Below are positions 1-8,677 of a stretch of 64,000 bases of DNA, piece by piece. Positions within the stretch are counted from its first letter, which is position 1; each line of letters opens with the position of its first letter. Location: contig DHMO01000053.1 in NCBI GenBank assembly GCA_002405835.1, positions 38,240 to 102,239 on the forward strand. Direction: 5' to 3'. The stretch comes from Lentisphaeria bacterium UBA4640 (lineage in GTDB: Bacteria > Verrucomicrobiota > Lentisphaeria > Victivallales > UBA1829). The position numbers were made by a program, and so were the translations under genes. Below the pieces are notes generated by a model. The model did not search any database. It had not been told where the DNA came from and worked only from the letters and a program-made list of their open reading frames with translations.

Positions 1-1
1 C

Positions 2-586
2 CAGCTGAAAGCGGATATTCACGGCGGGCTCTGGGCGTCGCTCTTCACCCGTCATGCCGGAACGCCGATGCTCTGGTGGCACGATTTCGTGCATGTGAAC
101 AACGAATATTTTCACTACCGCGCGTTCCGCCGTTTCCTTGACGGAATAGACCTGCGCTCCAGTCCGCCGCGCTGCGGGGGGATTAAAGTTACTATGAAGT
201 CCGTGCAGAAACGGCATGAATTCCTGAAACGGATGGCAAAAAATCTTTCGCCGTTCCTGCGAGACGCCATCCTGCCGGAAAAACGTCTATCCGGACTTGT
301 CCTTGCACAGGAAGACATCCTTTACGGCTGGTTCTTCAATGAATATGAATTGTCCAATTACCGCGTCGATCAGTCGCTGGTTCCGCGTTCCGCAGGAATC
401 ACTCTTTATCCGGAAGTTGAGATGAAAGCCGGAGCATATATGATCCGCTGGTTCGATACAATGACGGGCGAATATGTTTCTTCCTCCATGCTCATTCATC
501 CGAAAAAGGGCAAACTGAAAATTCCCGCACCGGATATCACGCTTGACCTCGCATTCAAAATGTACCGGATCGGGGAGGTGCTCTGA
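2..586 (+). CDS. C-terminal part of a glycoside hydrolase-like protein (5' end outside window)
   Basis: The reading frame is open from the first bases of the window, so only the last 194 residues are present. The visible part starts with a stretch (GGLWASLFTRHAGTPMLWW, then FVHVNNEYFHYRAF) that resembles the end of a TIM-barrel glycosidase of the GH5/DUF5060 type, in which such a segment follows the catalytic barrel. A small beta-sandwich-like tail follows, around residues 135-194. The substrate cannot be told. The stop TGA overlaps the ATG of the next gene (ATGA), so the two are translationally coupled and probably handle the same glycan. An ATG at 68 is internal to the frame and not the true start. 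The family assignment is by pattern only. Confidence 0.6.
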   Translation, partial: QLKADIHGGLWASLFTRHAGTPMLWWHDFVHVNNEYFHYRAFRRFLDGIDLRSSPPRCGGIKVTMKSVQKRHEFLKRMAKNLSPFLRDAILPEKRLSGLVLAQEDILYGWFFNEYELSNYRVDQSLVPRSAGITLYPEVEMKAGAYMIRWFDTMTGEYVSSSMLIHPKKGKLKIPAPDITLDLAFKMYRIGEVL

Positions 587-2880
587 TGCGGATTCTGATT
601 CTTTTCCTGCTCACATTTGCGCTCTTTGCGGAGGAGTGGCACGAACCGGATGCACAATACCGTCTGACGGTGAAGCACGATGTTCCCGGTGAGTGCGGTT
701 TCCTGGATTTTATGAAAATCTGTCTTCCTGCCACGCTCGAAAACGGCGTCATGGTCTATTCGGAAGGGAAGCCGGTCGAGGTGCATCAGTACAATGCGGA
801 TCATCTTCTGCTGCCGGCATCATTGGAAAAAACTTCTTATACCGTTTATTACGGTTTTGGGAAGAAACGTCCGCTTCAGCGGATTGATTCGCGGATCGCT
901 CTGCCGTCCGATATCCGCTTGAGCCGGTCGGATTTGTCGCGAAAATTCCCGAAAAATGCACAAGAACTGCTGACGCCGGAGGAATTCCGGAAGAAAAATC
1001 CATCGGTTCCGAGCATCCGGAAACTGCGCCGTTCCATCGGAAAATATGCGGTTCAGCGCGTTGAGCTGCTGACCCGTCTTCACGCGAAAAGCTCTCCGGG
1101 CAAAATTTCTCCTGCAAGATTCCTGCAAGCCGGAACGGCATTCCGCAAACAGGTAAAAAATCTGCCGGGTTCGCTGGAAAAAGATTTGGAAGATGTATAT
1201 TTTGCACCCTTCCGCCGGAGACCCGGCCATCCGGTTTCCCGGATTTTCTTTACCCGCCGTCCTTTTGATACGGACCGGGAGTTCGCCAGCGTCTTTTCCG
1301 GGCTGCTTGCCGTGAAAGAGAGCGGCGAATATGAATTCCGTCTGAATACAAATTCAACGCGGATTCTGCGAATGGACGGAAAGACCGTTCACAGCCGTAT
1401 CGGGACCTTTTTGAGTCCGGATGCGAACGCCGTCGGGAGCACGGATATCGTGACCGTTCCGCTTTCACGCGGGCTGCACCCATTCCAGTTCCTTTACGCC
1501 AAAGGTCCGGTCGGCACCTGGGCGGCTGTTTCATGGCGCAAACGGGGGGAGGGGGCGTTCCGCCTGCTCAACGAGAATGATTTTGCTCCGGGAATTCCTC
1601 TTATTCCTGTCCGTTCCGAGGCGAGGGGAGGGGGGCTTTATCCGGTCGTTCTGCGCGATGATTCTCTTGCGCTCAAAACAGAAAAATGGAATTCAACAGC
1701 CTTTGAGCATTATACCGTTCAGTTCCCGGAAAAATTTCACTGGGAACGCAACGGGAAAAGATTGAATATCGGAGATGGATATTTCGTGATGCCCGAATCA
1801 ACTGTTTTGTATCTGATTCCCGATTCTCCGGGCTGGCTTCCTCTGCAAATTCTCCACAAGCCGGGGGCAGGGGAGAAGGCTGTCGTTCTGCCAAATCTTT
1901 CACTGCATCTCTGGACGCCGCGCTTCCTTTACGATGATGAATCCGTCACGATTACCGCGGAAATCCGCAATGGACTTCCCGTTGATGTGAAAGCGATTTT
2001 AGAAGTCTCTTCAAGAATACGTTCCGACATTCCCGGCATTAAGGAAGTTATTTCTCTGCCCGCTGTTCCCCTGGAAAGCGAAAACCGTTATGTGCAAACT
2101 GGAACGCAGAAAAAAGATATTCAGATTCAGGGAAATTCCGTCGGGCAGGGGCTTTGCCAAGAATTTTCGCTCTCCCTTCCGGGACTCGAAGCAGGAAAAT
2201 GTACAATACGCATTGAACCAGCCGTCAATCTGCCGCTGGAACTGAAAACGTCGCCGGAAGGATTGACCGACCAGAGCGGAGACCGATTGATTCCGCTTCT
2301 GCACCGTCCGACTCTGCACGAACTGCGGGCGTGGGAACTGCCGCGCAAACTTCTGAATAGCCGGATGTCGATTCGGCAAGTCCTTGTGATTGCGGAAGCT
2401 CTTCCGGATTTGGAAAACAAATTGCAGACGGAATTTGAAAAGCACGGCATGCGGCTTGAGTTTCTTCCCTGGAGCTCAACGGCGCTGCCTTCGGGTTCGG
2501 CTCTGCTGGAAACGCTGCCGCAAATCCAGCGGCGGCTTCATTCCACGGTTGCGGACGCCCTTGTTCTCATTCCTCCGGCAAAAACGGAAAGCGTTTTCGG
2601 TGCGCGCGAGGATCTGAACACGCTTTCTCTGATTCTGGAACTTGCCGCTGCGAAAAACAGCATCCGCCGCATTGTGCTTTCAACTCCGTTTCCGGATTTG
2701 AGGGAAGCGGATGTCCGGAGCGGGGGAGCGGAACGGGATGAAGCTCTGCGCCGTCTCCGCCGCGAGCGTGGAACCGGATTTCTGGAACTGAACGCTCTTC
2801 TGCGGCGCGGGAAAAACGAGCCGGAAGCATTTTCCGTCCGTGCGGCAGAGCTGATTCGCGCCGAAATTACAAGAAAATGA
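586..2880 (+). CDS. Exported protein with PA14-like domain, function unknown
   Basis: 764 residues beginning with a signal peptide (MRILILFLLTFALFA, cleavage near EEW). Around residues 210-340 a segment containing GLLAVKESGEYEFRLNTNS and then RILRMDGK looks like a PA14 or related carbohydrate-binding beta-barrel, in which a ligand-exposed face follows the 'G.Y.F' strand. The middle is beta-rich without a recognised motif. The last ~180 residues (VLVIAEALPDLENKL, then DALVLIPPA) have an alternating alpha/beta pattern that recalls SGNH hydrolases, but I see no clear GDS block or D-x-x-H triad, so activity is not claimed. It is translationally coupled to the glycosidase upstream, which suggests a role in binding or processing the same polysaccharide outside the cell. 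Confidence 0.6.
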   Translation: MRILILFLLTFALFAEEWHEPDAQYRLTVKHDVPGECGFLDFMKICLPATLENGVMVYSEGKPVEVHQYNADHLLLPASLEKTSYTVYYGFGKKRPLQRIDSRIALPSDIRLSRSDLSRKFPKNAQELLTPEEFRKKNPSVPSIRKLRRSIGKYAVQRVELLTRLHAKSSPGKISPARFLQAGTAFRKQVKNLPGSLEKDLEDVYFAPFRRRPGHPVSRIFFTRRPFDTDREFASVFSGLLAVKESGEYEFRLNTNSTRILRMDGKTVHSRIGTFLSPDANAVGSTDIVTVPLSRGLHPFQFLYAKGPVGTWAAVSWRKRGEGAFRLLNENDFAPGIPLIPVRSEARGGGLYPVVLRDDSLALKTEKWNSTAFEHYTVQFPEKFHWERNGKRLNIGDGYFVMPESTVLYLIPDSPGWLPLQILHKPGAGEKAVVLPNLSLHLWTPRFLYDDESVTITAEIRNGLPVDVKAILEVSSRIRSDIPGIKEVISLPAVPLESENRYVQTGTQKKDIQIQGNSVGQGLCQEFSLSLPGLEAGKCTIRIEPAVNLPLELKTSPEGLTDQSGDRLIPLLHRPTLHELRAWELPRKLLNSRMSIRQVLVIAEALPDLENKLQTEFEKHGMRLEFLPWSSTALPSGSALLETLPQIQRRLHSTVADALVLIPPAKTESVFGAREDLNTLSLILELAAAKNSIRRIVLSTPFPDLREADVRSGGAERDEALRRLRRERGTGFLELNALLRRGKNEPEAFSVRAAELIRAEITRK

Positions 2881-2890
2881 ATAAATCGAC

Positions 2891-2918
2891 TGGAAAACAG
2901 GAAAATTTCATTTATATT
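2891..2918 (+). promoter_or_regulatory. Predicted glnS promoter
   Basis: TGGAAA at 2891-2896 and TATATT at 2913-2918, separated by 16 bases. The predicted transcript starts near 2925. A ribosome-binding site AAGGAG at 2937-2942 lies 11 bases before the ATG at 2954, which is rather long spacing. Confidence 0.4.
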
Positions 2919-2953
2919 ATGGCAACTCAACTTTTGAAGGAGCTTGCCAGACT

Positions 2954-4639
2954 ATGGATGCAACAACTGAAACTGCGTCGAATTTCATCACCGAGATCAT
3001 CGACAACGATCTCAAAACCGGCAGACACGGCGGACGCGTCGTAACCCGTTTCCCGCCGGAACCGAACGGATATCTCCACATCGGTCATGCAAAATCCATC
3101 TGCCTCAATTTCGGTCTGGCAAAGCAGTACGGCGGACAGTGCAACATGCGTCTCGACGATACGAACCCGACCAAAGAAGACACCGAATACGTAGATTCCA
3201 TCCTCGAAGACGTCCGCTGGCTCGGCGGAGACTGGGGCGACCGCCTTTTCTACGCTTCCGATTATTTCGATAAACTCTATGCCTATGCAGTGGAGCTGAT
3301 CAAACGCGGCAAAGCGTATGTCTGTGATCTCTCCGATGAGGAGTTCAAGGCCTACAAAGGTTCCCTGACCGTTCCCGGAAAGCCGAGTCCGAACCGCGAC
3401 CGCTCCGTAGAGGAAAACCTCGCGCTCTTCGAGCGTATGAAAAACGGCGAATTCCCGGACGGTGCATACGTTCTCCGTGCAAAAATCGACATGGCGTCGC
3501 CGAACATGCACATGCGCGACCCCGCCATCTACCGCATCCGCCATGCGCACCACCACCGCACGGGCGACAAATGGTGCATCTATCCGCTTTACGACTTCGC
3601 ACACTGTCTTTCCGACTCGATCGAAGGCATTACGAATTCCATCTGCACACTCGAATTTGAAATTCACCGTCCGCTTTACGACTGGTTCCTGGATGTCCTT
3701 GAAGTCAAGAATCATCCGCAGCAGACCGAGTTTGCCCGCTTGAATCTGACCTATACGGTCATGAGCAAACGCAAACTTCTGCAGCTTGTCAAGGAACACT
3801 ATGTCAGCGACTGGGATGATCCGCGCATGCCGACCATCTGCGCGTACCGCCGCCGCGGCGTTCCCGCTTCCGCAATCCGCTATTTCTGTGAAAAAGTCGG
3901 CGTTACCAAGTTCAACAGCCTCACGGATGTCGCTCTTCTGGACTACTGCATCCGCGAAGAACTGAACAAGACCGCCAACCGCTACATGGCTGTGATGAAT
4001 CCGGTCAAACTGGTGATTGACAACTATCCGGAAGACCTTGTGGAGGAGATGGATGCTGTCAACAATCCGGAAGATCCCGCGGCAGGTACTCGCAAAGTTC
4101 CATTCACCAAAGAACTTTATATTGAATCCACCGACTTCATGGAAGAACCTGTCAAGCAGTTCCACCGTCTTGCTCCGGGCAAAGAGGTGCGTCTCCGTTA
4201 TGCCTACCTCGTAACCTGTGTTTCGGTCGAAAAGGATGCCGACGGCAATATTACGACGATTCACTGCACCTACGATCCAGCCACCCGCGGCGGCAATGCT
4301 CCCGACGGACGCAAGGTCAAGGGCACGATCCACTGGCTCTCCGCCAAGTTCGCGAAGAAGGCGAAAGCTCGTCTCTACGACCGTCTCTTCACGATTGAGA
4401 ACGTCGGCGACATTCCGGAAGGCGAGAATTATCTTGATTACCTCAATCCGGATTCTCTGAAGGAAGTCGACTGCATGATTGAGCCCGCACTTGCCGAAGC
4501 AAAACCGGGCGTTGCGGTTCAGTTTGAGCGTACCGGCTACTTCTGTCCGGACATCAAGGATTCAACGCCGGAAGCGCCGGTCTTCAACCGCACGGTTGCG
4601 CTGAAAGACTCGTGGCAGAAGAAAGTTGCGCAGAAATAA
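2954..4639 (+). CDS. glnS: Glutaminyl-tRNA synthetase
   Basis: 561 residues, the normal length for bacterial GlnRS (class Ic aminoacyl-tRNA synthetase). It charges tRNA-Gln with glutamine using ATP. The HIGH signature is at residues 42-45 within PPEPNGYLHIGHAKS, the KMSKS-type loop is MSKRKL near residue 270, and the C-terminal half has the two beta-barrel anticodon-binding domains. The N-terminal PPEPNGYLHIGH form is the GlnRS version rather than the bacterial GluRS version. Having GlnRS means the cell need not rely on the GatCAB transamidation route for Gln-tRNA. The next gene starts 20 bases after the stop. Confidence 0.97.
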   Translation: MDATTETASNFITEIIDNDLKTGRHGGRVVTRFPPEPNGYLHIGHAKSICLNFGLAKQYGGQCNMRLDDTNPTKEDTEYVDSILEDVRWLGGDWGDRLFYASDYFDKLYAYAVELIKRGKAYVCDLSDEEFKAYKGSLTVPGKPSPNRDRSVEENLALFERMKNGEFPDGAYVLRAKIDMASPNMHMRDPAIYRIRHAHHHRTGDKWCIYPLYDFAHCLSDSIEGITNSICTLEFEIHRPLYDWFLDVLEVKNHPQQTEFARLNLTYTVMSKRKLLQLVKEHYVSDWDDPRMPTICAYRRRGVPASAIRYFCEKVGVTKFNSLTDVALLDYCIREELNKTANRYMAVMNPVKLVIDNYPEDLVEEMDAVNNPEDPAAGTRKVPFTKELYIESTDFMEEPVKQFHRLAPGKEVRLRYAYLVTCVSVEKDADGNITTIHCTYDPATRGGNAPDGRKVKGTIHWLSAKFAKKAKARLYDRLFTIENVGDIPEGENYLDYLNPDSLKEVDCMIEPALAEAKPGVAVQFERTGYFCPDIKDSTPEAPVFNRTVALKDSWQKKVAQK

Positions 4640-4659
4640 CAGGGAAGGGGAGGTTCGTC

Positions 4660-5289
4660 ATGGCTGAAAAAATGCATTCCGCACCGACAATTCTTGTGGA
4701 GACGGTCGGTCTCTACGAAACGAATTGCTATTATGTTTTTCCGCGTAACGACGGACCTCTTTTCATCATAGATCCGGGCGCGGAGCCGGAGAAGCTCTAT
4801 GAAAACACGAAACTTTTTCCGGCGAAGGAGTTTGTGATTCTTCTGACGCACGCCCATGTTGACCACATCAGCGGGGCAGGGGGGCTGGCGGAAAAGCTCG
4901 GAGTTTCTTCGGTTTACGTTCCGCCGGATGATCAGGCGCTTTATACGAGTCCGGAGAATGCCCTTCCCCCGTTTTTGCCTGCGGCGGAAGGACTTCCGCC
5001 GGCCGTCTGGCCTCCGAAGTACATGGATTTCACGATTATCCGGACCCCGGGACATACTCCGGGCGGAGTCTGCTACTATTTTGAGTCATTGAACGCTCTG
5101 TTCAGCGGCGACACGCTGTTCAGCGGTTCGATCGGCCGAACGGATTTCCCCGGCGGCGATTATGATTCGATCATGGAATCGATCCGCGAGAAACTTTTAG
5201 TTCTTCCGGAAAATCTCCGTGTTTTCCCCGGTCACGGCGAATCCACAACGATCGGTATTGAGAAATCGTTCAATCCTTATCTCCGCTGA
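4660..5289 (+). CDS. MBL-fold metallo-hydrolase (glyoxalase II-like)
   Basis: 209 residues from the ATG at 4660, which follows AGGGGAGG; an in-frame ATG at 4612 lies inside glnS and lacks a ribosome-binding site. The metal motif THAHVDH is at residues 63-69 (ligands H64, H66, D68, H69). Later come a GHTPGG segment, SGDTLFSGSIGRTDFPGGD (bridging Asp) and FPGHGE (last His), in the order expected of the glyoxalase II/YcbL branch of the metallo-beta-lactamase fold. It probably binds two Zn or Fe ions and hydrolyses a thioester or similar small substrate in the cytoplasm. The exact substrate is not predictable. Likely co-transcribed with glnS. Confidence 0.9.
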   Translation: MAEKMHSAPTILVETVGLYETNCYYVFPRNDGPLFIIDPGAEPEKLYENTKLFPAKEFVILLTHAHVDHISGAGGLAEKLGVSSVYVPPDDQALYTSPENALPPFLPAAEGLPPAVWPPKYMDFTIIRTPGHTPGGVCYYFESLNALFSGDTLFSGSIGRTDFPGGDYDSIMESIREKLLVLPENLRVFPGHGESTTIGIEKSFNPYLR

Positions 5290-5294
5290 CTATC

Positions 5295-5336
5295 CGGGCA
5301 GGGTTGTTTCTTTTGAAAAACCCTGCCCGTTTTTTC
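5295..5336 (+). terminator. Rho-independent terminator of glnS-MBL unit
   Basis: Perfect 11-base-pair stem: CGGGCAGGGTT at 5295-5305 and AACCCTGCCCG at 5319-5329, with a 13-base loop, followed by TTTTTTCTT. It sits 5 bases after the stop codon. Confidence 0.9.
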
Positions 5337-5445
5337 TTCCCATTCCCCTCCCCGGAAAGCCTATTCAGGTCAATTTAACATAATATATATTATGCGAAGT
5401 TGTAAATATACTATTCGGAATCGTGGCATACCAGTAAACTGGATG

Positions 5446-5509
5446 GCAGAATTTCAAGGGAAATCTTGCAAAACGTACAAGGCGTACTAAAGTATCCTTA
5501 GAATTCTGT
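5446..5509. repeat. Imperfect inverted repeat in an AT-rich intergenic stretch
   Basis: Arms GCAGAATTTCAAGG (5446-5459) and CCTTAGAATTCTGT (5496-5509) match at 11 of 14 positions as an inverted repeat; the space between them holds GTAC-AAGGC-GTAC and TACTAAAGTA. The rest of 5337-5524 shows no gene. It could be a hairpin RNA, a relic of a small mobile repeat, or chance. Confidence 0.3.
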
Positions 5510-5524
5510 ATGAAATGCAATGAA

Positions 5525-6154
5525 TCACTTATTGAAGCGGGGATTCCAGAGCCTTATTTCTTCCCGCAGCTTTTTCAGACGTGCTATTCCAGGCTCAGAA
5601 TTTCGAAAAGAGAGAGTGAAACGGGGCAGCTCACTATGCAGCTTTTCCCGGAGCAGGGAACGCTGGGTTTCATTTTGAACTTTGCTGTTGATCACCAACT
5701 GAAATTCAGCAATTTCCGCTTCAAGTCTCTTCTGATAAATATGGTCTACTCCTTTATCGGTGACAACAAACAAAAAAAACATCAGACAGAAAGAGCATAA
5801 TGCGGAAAGCCAGTCATAAATCAGAGCATTTTTCCTGATCAGGAAACAGCAAATCAACAGACTCAAGCCGGCAATTCCAATCAAGTTGATAAAAAAACTT
5901 ATATCAAGAGAAGATACTTCGGGGTAAATCCCGCCCTCGCCTGCTGAGGCAAGAAAATGTTTAATCCTCCCAGTTTGCCGGATATTGCCTGCATATTTGC
6001 TCATCTGGCAAGATCCGAAGGCAAAACTGAACAGATTCAGGGAAAAAAGAAAAAGAAAAATTGAACGCCGAGCTGTGCTTGCATAAAACAATGCTCTTCT
6101 GCGCAAGTACAAAAGAACGATAAGGATCAGCGGAGCAGTGTATAAAAAAATCAT
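5525..6154 (-). CDS. Small membrane protein, function unknown
   Basis: 209 residues. Four hydrophobic segments are visible: about residues 2-18, 33-48, 85-107 and 113-133. A charged, probably helical or coiled C-terminal tail (140-209) rich in Lys, Arg and Glu follows. A good ribosome-binding site (AGGAGA) precedes the ATG at 6154. The gene is richer in A and T than its neighbours, which may indicate a recently acquired or poorly conserved gene. It stands alone between a terminator and the end of the isomerase gene on the same strand. I recognise no family. Confidence 0.65.
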   Translation of the reverse strand: MIFLYTAPLILIVLLYLRRRALFYASTARRSIFLFLFSLNLFSFAFGSCQMSKYAGNIRQTGRIKHFLASAGEGGIYPEVSSLDISFFINLIGIAGLSLLICCFLIRKNALIYDWLSALCSFCLMFFLFVVTDKGVDHIYQKRLEAEIAEFQLVINSKVQNETQRSLLREKLHSELPRFTLSFRNSEPGIARLKKLREEIRLWNPRFNK

Positions 6155-6176
6155 AGATGATTCTCCTGTCAGAGAT

Positions 6177-6204
6177 ACACTACTCCGGATCGTTCAATTT
6201 TCAA
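6177..6204 (-). promoter_or_regulatory. Predicted promoter for the small membrane protein
   Basis: Read on the minus strand: TTGAAA (6199-6204), a 16-base spacer, then TAGTGT (6177-6182). Confidence 0.35.
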
Positions 6205-6243
6205 ATCAATGCAATTTTTTTGTTGAATTTTCTGTTTGGAGGT

Positions 6244-7086
6244 TCAGATGTCGTTTTCAAACCGGCGGATGAGTTCGCGGCCGATTTGCGCGGCGAAGGT
6301 CAGGGCGGCTGGAAGAAGCTCATTCGGGAAACGCCAGAGATAGGCGAAAACCTCTAAATTCATTTCACCGGAATAACCGTATTCTTTCAGAGCTTTCAGA
6401 AACTCATTCCACTCGATTTCGTAGAAAAACGGCGGGAAATGCATATCCTGACGTTTGCCCAGCTGCTGATCCTGAATGTGCAATACCGTGATAAGTCCAC
6501 GGGGAACAGAACGGAGAAAATCCTGCGGTTTGATGCCGCTGTACATTGAATGTCCGACATCCAGGCAGCCGGTGAACTGCACTGAATTCAGATTCTGCAG
6601 AATCTCCGTCATCTGTTCCGGACGCTCCAGAGGAGGGCCGAACAGGTTTTCCACCGCAATGCGCACTCCGGCTTCACGCGCAAACGGTTCCAGAAAACGG
6701 TAAAACTCCAGATTGTATTCAATCAGCTCCCTGCCCTCCGGAGGTGTAATGGCATGAACAACAAGTGTTCTCACTCCAAGAATTCCGGAAAATTCAATCG
6801 AACGAATCAGCTCCAGGCAGGTCGGATCGGAAAGTTCCAATGACGCGACAGGACGCGGATTCAGCGGAGCGTGGGCCTGAAGACAATTCATGTCCATCGC
6901 TTTCAAATATGATTTTACTTCGCGCGCCCGGCTGATATAATCCTCGCCCAGCATGTTGCGTTCCGGAGTGCCCGGCCAGTAAAAGGAATAGTCTATTCCG
7001 TCGAATCCGGCCTCTTTCAGCATACGGATTGCCGTTTCATCGCCGAATTTGTTCCGAAGAACAACGGTTTCCATCGAAAGTTGCAT
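6244..7086 (-). CDS. Sugar phosphate isomerase/epimerase-type TIM-barrel protein
   Basis: 280 residues from the ATG at 7086, which has AAGGAG 5-10 bases upstream; the open frame extends further 5' into the transporter gene but has no start signal there. The sequence has the pattern of the AP endonuclease family 2/xylose isomerase-like barrel: an N-terminal FDGIDYSFYWPG strand, VVHAITPP, a metal-ligand region RIAVENLFGP, then GCLDVGHSMYSG, ITVLHIQDQ and the end GEMNLEVFAY. In the family the E of VENL, the D-x-G-H group, the H of LHIQD and the late E bind a divalent metal. The likely role is isomerising or epimerising a sugar, sugar acid or inositol derivative. Its start lies 11 bases after the stop of a DMT-family transporter gene, so the pair probably imports and then converts a compound. 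Confidence 0.85.
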   Translation of the reverse strand: MQLSMETVVLRNKFGDETAIRMLKEAGFDGIDYSFYWPGTPERNMLGEDYISRAREVKSYLKAMDMNCLQAHAPLNPRPVASLELSDPTCLELIRSIEFSGILGVRTLVVHAITPPEGRELIEYNLEFYRFLEPFAREAGVRIAVENLFGPPLERPEQMTEILQNLNSVQFTGCLDVGHSMYSGIKPQDFLRSVPRGLITVLHIQDQQLGKRQDMHFPPFFYEIEWNEFLKALKEYGYSGEMNLEVFAYLWRFPNELLPAALTFAAQIGRELIRRFENDI

Positions 7087-7097
7087 GTCGCATCTCC

Positions 7098-7943
7098 TTA
7101 TCCCGGAAGACTCAGCAGGAGGATTGCCGCAACTCCGCAGGCAATTCCGGCCAGTTTCCAGTATGTTATTTTTTCTTTCAGAAACAGAGCACTCAGCAGC
7201 AGCGTTCCGGGGAAGCTCATCTGGGCTATCGGAAGCACGACTCCCGCTTTCCCGCATGCAAGCCCCGCCGCCATGAAGTATATCACGCCGACAACGAAAA
7301 GTCCATCCACAAGACTGTAAAGCAATGCGGAGCGGTCGATTTTCATGATCTCACGTTCGCGGAAACACGCGTAAAGCAGACCTCCGCCGGTCCAGAAGAG
7401 AGCGTTGATCAGCATGACTCCGGTTGTATCCGCGCCGTGTGTGAACGCATAGCGGTATTCAATTCCCATTCCGGCACGGAAGAATGCCGCGATTACAACC
7501 AGAATGATTCCCAGCCGGGCAAAACGGTGAGAACGGTTTTCGGAAAGAGTGAGGAAGCATAAAACCGCCGCAACTGCCGCCGCGATTCCGAGCCAGTGAA
7601 GTCCGGATATTTCCTCCTCCAGCAGAAGCCATGCACCGAGAACAGCAGGAACCAGATTCAGGCGGTAGACCGTCGAACAGATGCCGGCGCTTTGCATGCC
7701 CATCGCTTCAATCAGAAGAATATTCGCAGAGACCGAAAGAAAGCCGCTCGCGCATCCCCAGAAAAGAGTTGTCTGCCAGTTTTCCATCCGGAGCGGAAGC
7801 ATTGCAAGCATCACAAGAAACCAGACGAGTCCGACTGTGCCGAGAAAAATTCCGCGAGACCGTTTTTTCCGGGCGAAGAGTTTGAATATAAAGTCATTCC
7901 CCGCACTGCAGAGCAGGCACGCAACCGCATAAATAATAGCCAT
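7098..7943 (-). CDS. DMT-superfamily (EamA-type) transporter
   Basis: 281 residues, almost entirely hydrophobic, with about ten membrane segments arranged as two halves, the typical EamA/DMT architecture. The second half ends with LKEKITYWKLAGIACGVAAILLL, resembling the C-terminal signature of this family (E-x-x-x-x-x-x-x-G-x-x-x-I-x-x-G-v). The solute could be a sugar, amino acid or metabolite. Its promoter faces away from that of the XRE-cupin regulator gene, across 131 bases, and it is followed directly by the sugar isomerase gene on the same strand. Confidence 0.85.
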   Translation of the reverse strand: MAIIYAVACLLCSAGNDFIFKLFARKKRSRGIFLGTVGLVWFLVMLAMLPLRMENWQTTLFWGCASGFLSVSANILLIEAMGMQSAGICSTVYRLNLVPAVLGAWLLLEEEISGLHWLGIAAAVAAVLCFLTLSENRSHRFARLGIILVVIAAFFRAGMGIEYRYAFTHGADTTGVMLINALFWTGGGLLYACFREREIMKIDRSALLYSLVDGLFVVGVIYFMAAGLACGKAGVVLPIAQMSFPGTLLLSALFLKEKITYWKLAGIACGVAAILLLSLPG

Positions 7944-7969
7944 TTTTCATCCTTTTCAATTTTTCTTTT

Positions 7970-7997
7970 AAAATATATCATATTAATAAAAAATCAA
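7970..7997 (-). promoter_or_regulatory. Predicted promoter of the transporter-isomerase pair
   Basis: Minus strand: TTGATT (7992-7997), 16-base spacer, TATTTT (7970-7975). It lies within 60 bases of the divergent regulator promoter, so one protein could control both. Confidence 0.4.
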
Positions 7998-8026
7998 CCC
8001 GTTTTTTGAATAAAAGTAAAAAAATC

Positions 8027-8054
8027 TTGTTTTTCCTGTCAGGCGCATTATATT
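8027..8054 (+). promoter_or_regulatory. Predicted promoter of the XRE-cupin regulator
   Basis: TTGTTT (8027-8032), 16-base spacer, TATATT (8049-8054). The predicted start near 8061 leaves only a short leader before the ATG at 8075. Confidence 0.4.
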
Positions 8055-8074
8055 ATGGAAAACGAAGGATTCTT

Positions 8075-8677
8075 ATGAGAGAACAGTTGATCACTCTTGG
8101 CTGCCGGATTCGGGACGCCCGGAAAAAGCAGAAAATAACGCTTCAGCAACTGGCGGAGCAGACAGGTCTCACGGCGGGATTGCTTTCAAAAATCGAAAAC
8201 TTCCGCGCCCTCCCCTCTCTCCCCGTTCTGCTTGAGATCGCAAAAGCTCTGAATCTTGATCTTGCGCGTCTCTTTGAAGGGCTCGGAGCCGTTGAAAAGA
8301 AACCCTGGATCTGCATCCGCGCCGATGAAAGCTATCCGATTGAGCGCGATTCCGGTCACGGGCTCAGTTACCGCATGATTTTTGAAGCTCCGCTCAAGTC
8401 GAGCAGCATGCAGCTGATGCTGGTTACGGACGGAAACGGACATGAAACGCATCCGGTTACATCGGAGGCGGAACAGCTGCTTTATATTTTGAGCGGAACT
8501 CTGCACTTTCAAGTCGGAGCGGACAAAATCCGGCTCTCTCAAGGCGATCTGCTGTTCTTCGACGGTTCGATTTCACACGGTCCGGTCCGGACGGAAGGCG
8601 GCGAAACGGAACATTTCACCATGCTGGCTTTTTATTTTCTGCACGGAACGGAAAGCGGGGAAAGTTCGTTTGCCTGA
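8075..8677 (+). CDS. XRE-family transcriptional regulator with cupin sensor domain
   Basis: 200 residues from the ATG at 8075, preceded by CGAAGGA; an upstream ATG at 8006 would place the start before the promoter. Residues 8-65 form a Cro/CI helix-turn-helix (QQLAEQTGLTAGLLSKIENFRALPSLPVLLEIAKAL). Residues ~120-190 form a small cupin barrel (GHETHPVTSEAEQLLYILSGTLHFQVG, then LSQGDLLFFDGSISHG). Proteins of this design sense a small metabolite with the cupin and usually repress transport or catabolic genes. It is divergent from the DMT transporter-isomerase pair, its most likely target. Confidence 0.9.
   Translation: MREQLITLGCRIRDARKKQKITLQQLAEQTGLTAGLLSKIENFRALPSLPVLLEIAKALNLDLARLFEGLGAVEKKPWICIRADESYPIERDSGHGLSYRMIFEAPLKSSSMQLMLVTDGNGHETHPVTSEAEQLLYILSGTLHFQVGADKIRLSQGDLLFFDGSISHGPVRTEGGETEHFTMLAFYFLHGTESGESSFA

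Noticed and set aside
2927..4333. 468-codon open frame on the minus strand
   Set aside because: It lies entirely opposite glnS, which has the complete synthetase motifs; the antisense frame has no domain features and reflects codon bias.
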